Assembly (NCBI GenBank): GCA_037013685.1
Contig: CM072884.1
Coordinates: 496,001-560,000, forward strand
Direction: 5' to 3'
Length of the DNA: 64,000 bases
Source: Acridotheres tristis
Lineage: Eukaryota > Chordata > Aves > Passeriformes > Sturnidae
Shown: piece after piece, positions 12,230 through 24,300 of the stretch
Numbering within the stretch: the first letter of the stretch is position 1
Layout of the letters: each line of letters opens with the position of its first letter
Notes under the pieces: generated by a model
What the model was told of the DNA's origin: nothing
What the model saw: the letters and a program-made list of their open reading frames with translations, nothing else
The model's database searches: none
Position numbers and translations under genes: made by a program

Positions 12230-12570
12230 GTGACCACACCCCCGGCTGTCCCTCGCTGTCCCTGTCCCCAGGAGCATCCCGGAGCCGCAGCTCCCGAGCC
12301 GCCCGGCACGTCCCGGCGTTGTTTACTCCTCCCGTCCCGCCGCGTCGCTTCACCCCAGCGCTTCCTGGGCTGGTGTCTCAAAATAGATATTTTTAACCTT
12401 TTAAAAATAGAAAGTCTCGCAGAGCAGCAGCTCCTGTTTTTCCATTCCCTTCTCATTTCATCTCAGGGCGCCGGAACCCGAGCCGGGCCACGCCGGGGGT
12501 GGCGTGAAGGCGGCCCCGTAAACAGGCTCCTGCAAAAGGGGCACTGGGGAAAACACACGTGCGCCTTGAG
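12230..12570. other. CpG-rich non-coding block with MEF2-like site
   Basis: GC-rich sequence with many CpGs (around 12290-12350 and 12465-12510) interrupted by an A/T-rich core at 12380-12415. The core contains TTAAAAATAG at 12401-12410, a full match to the MEF2 consensus YTAWWWWTAR. No coding exon recognised. It could be a distal regulatory element of CHRDL2 or POLD3; this is inference. Confidence 0.3.
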
Positions 12571-12899
12571 AACGAAAAGAAAGGGAAGAAAGAGAAGGAA
12601 AGAAAAAAAAGCAGCGAGAAAGGCCGGCCACTTTTCGCACGGAGCCTTATTTGGTGTTTTCATGAAAAGTTATATCTTCACGCTGTAAAAAATGCCACTT
12701 ATTACTCATGCTTTACTAGGTAAGTGTATTTTCCTTGGCAGCAAGTGCTCTGGGGTTTTTTTCTCACTTCACTACTCCCGTACAAACTATTTCGAAGGTT
12801 TCATTAGTTTCTCCATCAGAACTGGCGCTGCTGCCGCTGTCTGAGGGCCGGGCTGTTAAACCCAGACACAGCCGCTGTTTGTTCGGGGCTGTAAAACCC

Positions 12900-13350
12900 C
12901 AGTGTAAAACCAGTGTGTCCCATGGTGGGGCCCACAGGGCACCCTTTCAGCGCTGTGTCCCCTGCTGCCATGGGGACACAGCTGTCACCACTGTCGCCCT
13001 GTCCCCTGTCACAGAGCAGGGCTGCCACCGCGTCCCCTGCTCCTTACAGGTGAGTGAATGTCACCCCGTCCCCATGAAATGCATTGGTGTCACCCTTTCC
13101 TCATGACCACTCTGTCCCTGTTAGACACAGGGCATTGTCACACTGTCCCTACACACATGGGTGTCACCAATCCCCGTGCACTGCCTCTGGTGGACATCAG
13201 CCATCCCGTGCTCCATCCCACGTGTGGGTGTCACCATTGTCACCATCACTATGGGCAGCCACCAGTCCCAGCCCAGCAGGGACATCCATCACGCTGTCCC
13301 CATGGTCACTACACGCCTGTGGGTGTCACCGTGTCACCACGTCCCCGCAG
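12900..13350 (+). repeat. degenerate GTCACC-rich repeat
   Basis: The word GTCACC recurs about nine times between 12985 and 13340, often as GGGTGTCACC, with GTCCCC in between and irregular spacing of about 10-65 bp. It looks like a decayed minisatellite. The apparent open frames follow from this composition. Confidence 0.55.
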
Positions 13351-16300
13351 CCACACGGAATCCCCCTCCAGCACCCCTCGGGGACGGTGAGTGGTGGCAC
13401 AGCCCTGCCGCCAGCCCCGTGCCGGTCCTGCCGGCCACCACCGCCCCCAGGCCGCCTGGCCACGCTTCCCAGCCGCTCTAAAAGCCAGCTTTGTGTTTTA
13501 CAGCCAGGCCCTCGCTTGGCACACGATTTTAATTAGAGTCTGGTTACACGGCTCGGCAGATGTGGAATGTATTTCTTAGCCCAGGTGGAATAAATCTATT
13601 GCCATAAAAACCAACCCCCCTGTTATTAAATTCTCCCTTCTAAATAGCCCAGTATTGAGATGCACAGCCCCTCGTCCCCCCCGCCCACTCCCCCTCAATG
13701 CAAACCCTTTTCTAAGTGCTTAATGAGCTTTAATTTTATGATATTCCCTGACTGTATGGAACCAGCTTCTGGTCCTGGCCAGGTTCCCGGCTACCAGCCC
13801 CTCTGCAAGGGGCTGCAGGGACTGGTCAGCCCCGTGGCCAGGGCGGTTTGGAGTGGCTACCATGGGCCACTGCACCCCCTTCCCCAGGGAATTAATTCCC
13901 CAGGGTGCAGCCCGAGGAAGGGGGATCTCCTCACCACACTCCCCTCCATTAGTGTGAGCAGTGCCATGGCCAGTGGTTGGCAACTTCAAAACTCACTACA
14001 GGGGAAAAACCACCCAGGAAGCAGCATCTGCTTCCCAAGATCCCATCTCTCCCAGCAGGGACCACGGGCTGGAAAGGGGAGCAGACTCTGCCCTGCTGGC
14101 ATCAAAGCAAGAACTGGAGCCCGGGTCAAGCCCGGAGAGCTTTGTGACCCATCACAAGGCTCTGGTGAGCCTCTCACAAAGCTCCAGGATGTCTGAAAAC
14201 TAAACAAGGAGAGGGGGGGAAAAGGAGGACATGGGAGAGGAGCATGCACAGAATCCATCCCATAGGATCACCAGAATGTCATTTCCCACAAGTCTTCCAC
14301 AAACATCTCCCACTGCATCATCCTGAACTATGATGTTTGAAGAACAAAATCCCAGAGGTTTTTGCTTGCAAGAGATTCCTCCTCCCTCCCCATACCTTGG
14401 GGAAAGGGAACAAAACCCAGGCCCTGTGAGGAGCAGAGCCTGAGCCCTCCCCACCAATTCCCAGCTGGGAGACTTGGCTGTGGGTTCCCCGAGGACTTTT
14501 CCCCCAGCTGGCCTCTCCTCTGGCCCGCTGGCTGGGAATTTGCAACCACTTCTGTGCCAAGGAGCTGTGGATGACGTTATCCCTCCTCCCCAGACCAGGT
14601 GTGGGGAGCATGGCTGCTCCCTGAGGGTGCAGAACTCCAGGGGGATGAGGGACCATCCCCACCACGACCAGGGACCCCCAGGCTTGGGGAGAGCATCACC
14701 CAAAGCTTGTCTTGAGCCCCGTGCAGGGATCAGGATGCTCTGCTGCTGGAACCTCCAAAGGAAGGAGCAGGGAGCCAGAGCTGAGCTGTGGCTGCCCGCC
14801 CCACCTCTCACCACTTCTGCACATGCAGCCCATCATCTGTTTGTCCTCAGAGACACCAAGTCCCTTGGGGTGAGCCAGCAGCCAAGGCAGCCCAGACATC
14901 TCCATCCCAACCTGCACATGTGCTGTCTGGCCAAGGAAGAGAGGGAAAACTCGGCTTTTGTGTCATGGGAAGATGATCTCACAGAGGAAATGACCAACTG
15001 GAAAGGGTTAAATTGCCATTGCAAAGCGAAACCTTCATCAAAATCCTTTTGGATGAATTAGGGTTAACCCTGGCCTTGCCAACCTGAAGGACAAAACTCC
15101 TCGAATACCCGGGTGTCCCAATTTGCATTGGAGCTGCTCAGACCTGCAAGGCAAGAGGTTCCCAAAGGTACCAAATGCCTTTTTGGGGATCATGATACGC
15201 TTGGGCCAGCATTTGGTGAGGCTGATCCAGAAATCCAACATTGTGATTGTGATCTCTTGTTTATTAGCAGGCCAACACCATCTGGAGAGTTTGTCCCGGG
15301 AATTTTGTGCATCTATCACAGGCTGGGAGCTTCTTAGATGAAGGGCCAAATTACAATCATCTCTAATCAACCTTTTTTTGTTCATTTTGGTGATTCACAT
15401 TCAGCTCCAAATGCCAATAATCCATCCTGGGAAGGCAGCAAAGCTCTTTGCAGTTTTCCCTGGACACCTCTTGGCCCAGGTGGTGACGGCTGAGACCAGC
15501 ACCACAGCACGTGTTCAAAACTTCCACCCCTTGTGGAGCTGGGTCTTCCTGACTTCCAGGGAAGGTCGAGGAGGGAAGGACAATGTGCAGCTCTCCTCTG
15601 GGTCTGTCTGGGCCATTCCAGATTCTCTCTCCCCACTTGGGAAGAGCAGGAGCCCACACCAGTGTCTGTGTAACTTCTGGGGATGTGCTAAAAGCAGCTT
15701 GGAAGGGGATCAATATTTCCATTCATTTTTCAGTGCCACAGAACAGGAGCCGGAAGCCTGACAGGGTTTGGAGGAGCCCCCGTGGGTCCCTGTGCAGCCC
15801 CCTGCCAAATCCTGCTTGCAAACTTCAGCCTCAGGCAGCCCTCAGTGAGCAAAACTCCCCTTTCCCAGGTCTTCCCGTGAGAACTGCAGTCTGCAGCACT
15901 CAGCACCCAGCTAAAAACAGATGTGGAGACAAGTAGGGTAAAAAACACATTTTAAACCCTTAAATCTGGCCTGTTAGGATGGACACTGACATTGCAGGTG
16001 ATGCTCAGGGGGACACTTGCCTACGTTTCCCATCTAGAAAGTTTTCTTGGAGACCTGCCTGTCCATCCCTCTGTGGACCTGTGGGTTTAATACCTTGTGG
16101 TTCCCCTTGCCTGGAGGCTGGAGGATGGATTGCTGAGGTTATCCTGGGGCTTAGCCCTGAGTGAGGCTCTATTCCACGTATGTGTGTGTGTCTGTTTGGA
16201 GGTCTGGTGGCACAGGGCACGGCCAGGGGCTGGGGAAGTTCACCCACCCAAACTCAGCCCCTAAAGCTGGAAGAGGAGTGGGTTTGGGGTGTAACACATG

Positions 16301-18094
16301 TGGCCAAGCTCTTTTTCCCTGCTCCTTCCAGGGCCACCACCTTCCACTCGGGGACACAGCCTCAGAGGAGCCGGGTGAGCTGTGAGCTGATGTTTGCTCT
16401 GCAGTCCCTCTCCCTGTGTCTCGTGGGTCCATCAGGATTATTTGCACTGTCCGTGCAGCTGGGAGGCAAAAAGAGGTGTCTGGGCCAAGCAATCCTTCTT
16501 ACTTCATTTTCAACTGTTTGCAAAGCCCCTGATCAGACAACCCAGATGGTGCTAAATGGCCATGAAGAACCATTAGACAGTGGGTTATTGTCGTGCTCGT
16601 TGAGTTAGATAATTGTGATGGGCCTGAACTAATTAATTTCTACCCCAAAAAGTGGTGCTGAATCACAGTCTTTTGGCAAGACTGGTGAGAAGGACTTGTA
16701 AGCAGTTTCCTTTGGATTTATCCAGCCTGTACAAGCAGGGATCTCTGCTGGAGCCACACACTTCCATGGCCAAAAAACGAGAGCAAGAAAAGCCACCCAG
16801 AGGGTCAGAGGCAGCAAAGTTGGATTTCCCTCATCCCATGGGACAGGAGAGCCGTGGGACAATCCACCAGCTCCTTTGTGCCATGGGTCTGTCCCACCTC
16901 CCCTCTGGAATGTCCACGTTTGGAAATGGGCAAAGGCCAGACATCCTGCAGGAGGAAAAGGCCTCTGGGGCTGCCCCTGTGCCATGCTGGTCACGTTCCC
17001 TCCATCCCTCCTTTGGCTCCAAGGATCTCCAAGGATTTCCCTGCTTTTCTCATCACCCCTTTCTCAGCACCCGTTTTCCAGGAAGCCAGAGGCTTTTTCC
17101 AGGATAGTCCTGACTTGCTGGCAAAGCTTCTCTCTGCAGGGATTTCTTTGTTTCCTGATTCTGGGGGTGTCAAGCTTTGACGAAGTTGGAGACAGGGAAA
17201 TGTGATCCCATTTCCCCAGCAGAACTTGGACAACGTGCCAGATTAGGTACATCCTGAGCTGCTCCTGCATCCAAAAAGGTAAAGGAACAGGAGAAAAGAG
17301 TGATTACAGACACATTTCTATGTGAGAAGAGACAGGAAATATTAGGACTGTTTAGTCTGGAGAGGAGACAGGCCTGTGGTGGCACGAGAACAGCCTGTGA
17401 GCCCTGCAGCACTGACAATCCTCTGGTTTCTCCATTTCTCATCCCAAAAAAAGAAAAGGATGTGCAGAGGAGAGTGGATACAGGGAAAACGTTGGCCCAG
17501 CACGATGTGTGGGTCTCTATAGAGAGATTTTAAGAAAAATCCTGTCCTTTTGAGGAGAAATCTCTCCCTTTGACTGGGGGAAGGTGATATGAGAACATAC
17601 ATCCCAATTCATTGGGAGATGCCTAAAACTTCAAACCGTCTCCAGAGCTGTGGACTTCACACAGGACACTTGGAGCAGCACCAAGCCTTCTTTTGTGTGA
17701 CTGCATTTCCCATGGCAGAGCCCTGGTGACGCAGGGACACCCTGAGCTGAGCAGTGCCTGTCACCAGCACCAGCTCTCCTGGCTGTTCCCAAAGGGAGCG
17801 GCTCCAGGGAACACAACCTGGAGGTGTTGGCTTCCCACAGGCAAGGGGGGCTCCGTGCACATTTTGGATATTTTGTGTGACTGAAGCCCCGATGCAATGG
17901 AAAGCAGCAGGAGCCAAGGGAGTGAGTGTAGCTGGGAATTATGTAGACATATAGCTTGGAGAAGTGTTTTGACTAACCTGATAATACAGCATGAAATAGC
18001 ACGGCTCTGATGTAAAAAAGCCCTCAGACCCCAGAGGTAGAGCCAAGGTTTTTGATGGTCACTTGCCATCCATCCCAGAGCACACAGCCACAGG

Positions 18095-18225
18095 GTAATT
18101 CTGGCTGGATGGGACCCCAGGAGGTCCCTGGTCCAACCTCTGTCTCCAAGCAGGGATAACTCTGAAGTTACATCAGGTTGTTCAGAGCTGTGTCCAGGAG
18201 AAGGCTGGGTTTCTCCAAGGATGGG
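18095..18225 (-). repeat. CR1-like fragment, antisense
   Basis: GATGGGACCCCAGGAGGTCC followed by GGTCCAACCTCTGTCTCCAA and CATCAGGTTGTTCAGAGC resembles the antisense 3' region of a CR1 subfamily. Short and diverged. Confidence 0.5.
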
Positions 18226-18667
18226 ATGCCCTTGCCTCCCTCCCTCCCTAGGCCCCAGTTCCAGCATTCTGAAGGGGAAAATGTTTTTGGCATATCTTCC
18301 AGCTGGGCTGGTGTCTGAGTCCATGCCAGGCTCTCTCAGACAGGACATTTGATGTCCCAAAGCCCTTGGTGTCACACAAGCTGGATTTGGGTGTTTGCTA
18401 TGGCTTTTTCTCCTCTCAGGACATCGGGCTGCCTCCAGGGGACAGCTTCAAGACCCTTGATGCTCCTCTGGCTTGGTGGTGGCACCAGTGGGTGCTGACT
18501 TTCTGCTCATGGTTTCATCAACGTCAACAAAGGCCCAGGCTGGCTGAAACACCTTCTGATGCCCTGTGGCTGTTCAGGAGGAACCTGTCCTGAGCAGGGG
18601 CCATCAGCCAGGTTGTGCAGAGAGGTGGAGAGCTCGATTTTTTCATCAAACCATTCGTCTTTGAGCT

Positions 18668-18990
18668 TACCACAGAACCACAGAATCATGGAAGTTGGAA
18701 AGGACCTTTAAGATCAATGAGTCCAAATGTGCACCCAGCACAGACCCATGTTCCCAAGTGCCACATCCACATTGCTTTTAAATCTCTCCAGAATGGGGAC
18801 TTCACCACTGCCCTGGGCAGCTGTGCTACAGCTGGGCAACGTTTTAGGGGAAGAGATTTTCTCTAATACCCAACCTGAACCTCCCCTAGCTCAGCTTAAA
18901 GCCATTACCTTTGTCCTGTCCCTTGTTCTCTGGGAGCAGAGCCTGACCCCACCTGGCTGCCCCCACCTGGCTGCCCCCTCCTGTCAGGGA
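18668..18990 (-). repeat. CR1 LINE fragment, antisense
   Basis: Starts with the intact antisense tail CACAGAACCACAGAATCATG, then GTTGGAAAGGACCTTTAAGA, CCCAAGTGCCACATCCACAT and CTGCCCTGGGCAGCTGTGC. One of the better preserved copies here. Confidence 0.93.
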
Positions 18991-19484
18991 ATTGGAGAGA
19001 ACGAAAAGATCTTTTCCAACCCAAACAACTGCATGCTTCCATGAGCATCTCTGCAGCCACAAGCTGAGGCTGCTCCTCGCTCATAGATGTGCAAGCACAG
19101 GCAGTGCTGTGAGGGAAGGAAGGTGCCAGGGCACGGCGTCACCCTGTCCCCGCACCAACCCCGTGTTCACAGCTCGGGGTCTCACCGGGGCCGTGCCTGC
19201 CGGGCCGACGGGGCGAGGAAGGCGATGCCACCGACCGCGAGGTGCTGGCTGCTGCCCTGGGGCTGCTGATCCAATTAAAGGGGTTAATCCCAGAGGTACC
19301 CCGCGGGGACAGGCTCCTGGGAAGGCTGGGGATGGCTGGGAATCACTGACACCGCTGCAGGGATTGCTCACTGACCACAGCCTGTCCCTGTGCCCCACCA
19401 CAGCAGTGCTGAGACACAGCTTGGCCACCAGCCCCTGTGGCCCCTGTGCCTGTCCCTAGTGCTCTAGCAGGACAGTCCCTTACA

Positions 19485-19640
19485 GTCCTGGGCAGCTGTG
19501 CCAGGGCTGGACAGCCCCTCTGGGGAAGGAATTTCCCCTAATATCCAACCTGAACCTCCTCTGGTGCAACTTGAAGGCGTTTCCTCTTGTCCTGCTAGTT
19601 GTTCCCTTGGAGAAGAGACTGACCCCATTCAGGTTCCTCT
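19485..19640 (-). repeat. CR1 LINE fragment, antisense
   Basis: GTCCTGGGCAGCTGTGCCAG, TAATATCCAACCTGAACCTC and CTTGGAGAAGAGACTGACCC are in CR1 order. It continues the internal part of the element without the 3' tail. Confidence 0.85.
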
Positions 19641-20431
19641 GTTAGGTCTCAAAGGGTTTCTCCTGGCCACGGAGCATCCAGCACCCTCCTGGACATGGCA
19701 GAGGAGCTCTGTGTGGAAGGCACTGAGCTGGGTTGCTCCCAGGAGCTGTGTCTGTGTCTGGGCTTAGTGTCCATGGTGCCAGCACAGCCTGTATGGGCTC
19801 GGCACACTGGAGATACCTGCAGGAGCCTCACCTGCACCAGGCAGTGCAGAATTCACGCTGGTTTCCTCCCAGCCTTCCCAATGAACCCACCAGAGCAGCT
19901 TCATTCCAAACACCTCCACTTCTGGTAAATGAGCACAAATTGGCCCTCGGCTCAGCTCCAATTAGATCACACGAGGGCCAGCTAATTAGGCTGACAAGTG
20001 AGGGGTCAGGCTCAGCCCGAGGACTGGCAGCATCCTCCCTGCTGCAGCCATGCAGCCGGCTGTGGGACAGGGAGGTGGCTTGGCCCCTCTGCCTTCACCT
20101 CATGGGGAGCCCCCCTCATGCTCAAAGCCTCACAGGGATTTTTTCCTGGATAAACTTAGGCAGCTCAGCCCCACTGTGTGTCCCTGGTGAGCAGAGCCAG
20201 CTCAGGGCCCAAGCCCCCAGCTCTGTTTTCAGCCCAGAGCCGTGAGCAGACCACAAGCAAATGGGAAGGGGTGATCCCCTATGGAGGAGCAAAGCGTCTG
20301 TGGGATTTCCCTGCATCCCGACCCTGGGGATGTGGCCTGAGGGAGTGCAAGACCCCACCAGGGCCCCCGAATCTTAACACAGACCCTACAGGGAAAGGAG
20401 AAGCAGCAGAGCTAGCTGAATCAAGAAGACT

Positions 20432-20437
20432 TTTAAT
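20432..20437 (-). terminator. CHRDL2: candidate CHRDL2 distal poly(A) signal ATTAAA
   Basis: Minus-strand ATTAAA (plus strand TTTAAT) after the AU-rich block. Chosen by position only; no transcript end is visible in genomic DNA. Confidence 0.35.
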
Positions 20438-21227
20438 CAGATTTGTCAGACAGAGTTGGATCTCCAAATAAATAGATTTATCAAAACAGAATAAAACAAG
20501 AATCCAGGGATAAATAGATGTACCAAAACAACCTGAAAATCCCCCAAAGCTGTTTCCAGACAGAGGGAAGGTGATGCTGCTGCACGCCCTCCTCCCCATG
20601 CTGCAGAAATGATCCTGTTTGCCCTTTGGGAGATGCCCCTCCTGTGAATACAGCCCCGTAGATATTATATAGGATAGATATAAATATATAGCACAATAAA
20701 TGCTTAGTAGCAACCTTAGTGCAGTGTTCAGGGTCTCAGACCCTGCCAGCAGGTGGGTCCTCCCAAAACCTACATTTTCAAGTGACCTGCAAAGAGGGAA
20801 AAGAATCATCCCAGCTGGAAGGGAGGAGATTTTCAGAAAACACCCCTTGGAGGGCATTCAGCCAAAGAAAGCCCTTTGCAGCTCCCAGGGGCTCCAAGGA
20901 AGAGAAGAGGGATGATTTTTCTTTCTTTGCAGGCCATCTTTCCACCAGCAGCTGGTAAGAAGCACGGTCATGTTCTGCTCTGCTGCATGCTCCTGATGCT
21001 CCTCAGGAATGCTGGGGTATCCAGGGTGGATCCCACCTCCTCGTGCCACACCAGGTCTCTCCCTCCTCCCTCTGCTCATCCAACATCTCTGGGACAGCAG
21101 GAGGTGATGGCCAAGCTCCTGCCCTCTCCCACTGGAGAGAGGCACCCACACGGCTGGATGGACTGGGATCGTTCTCTGGAGTTGCTGGAATTTCCACTAG
21201 TGTAACCTGTATTGCAGTGCCAGTCTA

Positions 21228-21233
21228 TTTAAT
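21228..21233 (-). terminator. CHRDL2: candidate CHRDL2 proximal poly(A) signal ATTAAA
   Basis: Minus-strand ATTAAA about 80 bases after the stop codon. Plausible short 3' UTR alternative to the distal signal. Confidence 0.35.
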
Positions 21234-21313
21234 AATGCAGCTCTGGAGTCCATATATATGTGTATGTGTGTCTGTGTGGAGATAAATCAATAGTTAGAGG
21301 AAAGTTCTTTGCT

Positions 21314-21393
21314 TTACAAGTTCTTAGTTTCCTTCTCTGGGCTTTCTGTCATCCTCAGCTCCGACGTCTGGGCTCGGAAGATGTTCCAGTGAC
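21314..21393 (-). CDS. CHRDL2: CHRDL2 coding exon 11 (terminal)
   Basis: Acceptor CATCCAG then GTCACTGGAACATC. It completes a Gly codon and encodes [14 protein letters not shown], then [10 protein letters not shown] and TAA at 21316-21314. Human CHRDL2 ends with a related GHWNVFLAQT segment. The exon lacks its own ATG frame and is easily missed. Confidence 0.93.
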
Positions 21394-24300
21394 CTGGATG
21401 AGCAAGGACAGGCACACATTAGCAACAACCCCGGAGCAGGAAAGCACAGTTCCCCCACCTGCAGCACCCTCAGCACTGGAGGATCCACAGGGACCTCGCC
21501 GTGGGAGAGGTCTGCCCACACCACCAGCCCTGGTCAGAGCAGCTCATCAGGGATCCCAGCCCCAGGTTTGTAGTCTTGCAGTTAAAATGGGATTTTAACT
21601 TGGAGGGGCTCTTACCCTTATAATGCAGTTAATGGCACAATCAATGGCACTTACAATGCTTTTTCTGGAAAACACTTGCACAGTGTGAAAAGAAAAGGGG
21701 CTCAGGCTGAAACAGGGATAAATCTCCCTCTCCACCTCTCTAAAGGGTGCTTTGATGTGGTGTTGGGTCCATGTCCTCCCTGGCATGTCTCAGATTTGGG
21801 CTGACTTTCTGTCTCTCAGGGGAAGAAGCATTTTGCTTGTGTTCTATCTCAACCTCAGAAAACCAAAATTTCGGTTTCATGGGCAATGGACAGCCCCATT
21901 AGTTTGGGGTGGGTTGCTCAAAACCCTCACACTTATATTCATTTTCTCCTGCTGCCTCAGCCTTGGGTCTTCATTCAGCAACTTATGGTAGGGGAAAATA
22001 CTGCTGAAGAAGGAACCCCTCGTAGTCCCCCAAGGAGCTGCAGACTTGCAGCAAATCACATGTGGAGCTGCAAGCCCCACTCCCCCAAACCAGGACAAAG
22101 TGTCCCAGTCCCTCTCCTTGCTCCCCCAAAGAATCCCTGGATGTGCAGGAGGTGGCTGGAGGTGCTTTCCTTCCAGGTGTTCCCTTCCCTCAGTGCAATC
22201 CCAGCAAGGACTATGCAGTCCCAATGTCATCACCCCGGGGCTGGAGGGAATATTTTCTAGCTGAATTACTCTTCTGCTGTGAAGAAATCGTTGGTCAGAG
22301 CTTTCCTAGGACTTGCAGCCACGGCAGTGGGATGGTTTCACAACAGGGTTATTTGTCAGGAGAAACTGAGGCAAGAAGAAGGAGGCACATGCCAGAGACT
22401 CCACCAGGGTGTGAAGCCCAGCCTGGGAGCAGGGGCTGGAAAATCCCCCAGGGTTTGGTGAAAAGATGCTGTCCCAGATGGACTGGGGGTGAAGACAAAG
22501 CCCAGCATCCCTGGGGCACCGGGAGTGCCCTGGGCAGCAGCACTGCTCCCACTGACCCCATAACCCACGGGAGCTGGAGGCTGCATGCTCTCATCCCACT
22601 GAACTCCATCCCAGGCAGGAGAGGAGGCAGCCAGCAGGGAGCAGTGTGGCAGTTCTGCTCCACACAGGCACTCCCAGCATGTGCACAGGCGCTCCTGCTC
22701 TTTGTCATGTTCACCCACATCCCGGAACATCCAGAGTGGTTTTTAAAAATATTTCAACAGTTTATTTTTTTGCTAATCCCTTGCACCATTTTTTTGTTCT
22801 CCCCCCATGCTCCCAGGAGCACCAGATGGATTAGATATAAAAATCAAACAGTTTTACGGGCTCTGGAGAGACAAAACCTCTGGATTTCACAAGACTGCAT
22901 CCACTTTTAGAAATCTGGCTGCCCTTTCCAATATCATAAAGTGAAAACGTGGCTGTTAACTAGGAGTGTTGCATATGGGTGTGAAGACAGGTCAGCCCCA
23001 ACCCAGCTACACTTGCACAAGTGTTTTCCCTAAGGTTCAGCTCCCCACGCCATGCTGGGATTTACACAGCCTTTTTGGAATGGCTGGAGCAGAGCAGGAA
23101 ATCAGGAGGTTGGTTGGGGCAGGGAGTGCTGGAGGAGTGAGGAAGTGGGATTTTTCTCTCCCTACCTTCATTCGTCCTAGTGATCAGCCTGAAGTTTTGT
23201 GCCTCTTGCTTGAATTCTTGTTTGCTGATCTTCTTGGTCTGGATCAGATGGAATATTCCTGCAGAGGGGGATACAGGGCATCAGATTCTGCAATGCCCAA
23301 TCCAAGGTTTGGATTCTCTGTCCCCTCCTGACACTGTCTGCCCCGGGGTCCTGCTTTGGTGCAGGACCTGCTGCCAGAGCCTGGTGGGAGCTGGGAATGA
23401 ATCCAGGGCTGGCTGAGGCCAGGAGACATATCATTTAAGTGTCAGATTAGGTATTAGGAGGAAATTCTTCCCTGTGAGGGTGGAGGCCCTGGCAGAGGGT
23501 GTCCAGAGAAGCTGTGGCTGCTCCTGGATCCCTGGAAGTGTCCAAGGGCAGGATGAAGCAACCTGGTCTCGTGGAAGGTGTCCTGTCCACAGCAGGGCTG
23601 TGGAATGGGGCGGGCTTGAAGCTCCCTTCCAACTCAAACCTTTCTAAGATTCTATGGTTCTATGGAAAGAGTCACAGCTTGTTAAATCAGCGTGTTTCAC
23701 CATGAAGCAGGTGAAAGCAATAGGATTTTGTTGCTCCAGGAAGCACCTCGCCCTGCAGGAGTTGCAATCTCCCCTAAAAGCATAAAAGAAATAAAGGTGA
23801 GAGCAAGGGGATGTTGGGATCCCTGTCCCCTCTGCTCACTCTCAAACACCTGTGTTCCCTGGCTGCAGAGACCCCTCCATGCTCAGATGGTTTCCTTTCC
23901 TGGAAGCAGCCAGGGACCAAAGTTTTCTATCTCTTTGTCAGCAGCTCTGAAATTGCTCCAGGACAGGAAAAAACACCAGTGACCTCAGCAGAGACTGATA
24001 TTTCTGCCCCTGCCAGCATTGTCCCCTCAGTGGAGGTGCCTGACTCAGATGTTTGACCCATGCAAACCAGAACCTGCATTTAGCAATGGAAGTGACCTTC
24101 CTGTGGGATTAGGGATTATGATATTCCCGTTCTCCTGCAAGGCATGACAAACCAGGCAGGTATGCCTGGAATATCCTTCCCCACCTCTCACTCAGGCTCC
24201 CAGAGCATCCAGCCTCTTGCTGCCAGCAGATGGGAGAGGCAACGTGGTCCCCCTTATTTGGTTAAGAGACTTTCCCTGATTCCCAGCAGCAATTACACAT

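Larger units (their letters stand above)
9986..20414. other. intergenic region between POLD3 and CHRDL2 (tail to tail)
   Basis: About 10 kb with no gene I can support. It contains CR1 fragments, a (TGGGC)11 array, a GTCACC-rich degenerate repeat and several CpG-rich or AT-rich non-coding blocks. Open frames reach 100-210 codons in GC-rich parts on both strands, but none shows a recognisable domain or splice structure. Confidence 0.7.
20415..21313 (-). other. CHRDL2: CHRDL2 3' UTR (extent inferred)
   Basis: Sequence downstream of the CHRDL2 stop on the minus strand. Read on that strand, 20460-20700 is AU-rich with several ATTTA pentamers, as in 3' UTRs with AU-rich elements. The far end is set by an ATTAAA at 20437-20432; an ATTAAA at 21233-21228 would give a much shorter 3' UTR of about 100 bases. 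Confidence 0.4.

Noticed and set aside
22062..22910. 282-codon plus-strand open frame
   Set aside because: Antisense to CHRDL2 intron 10, Pro/Ser/Gly-rich with no recognisable family; compatible with chance in GC-rich DNA.
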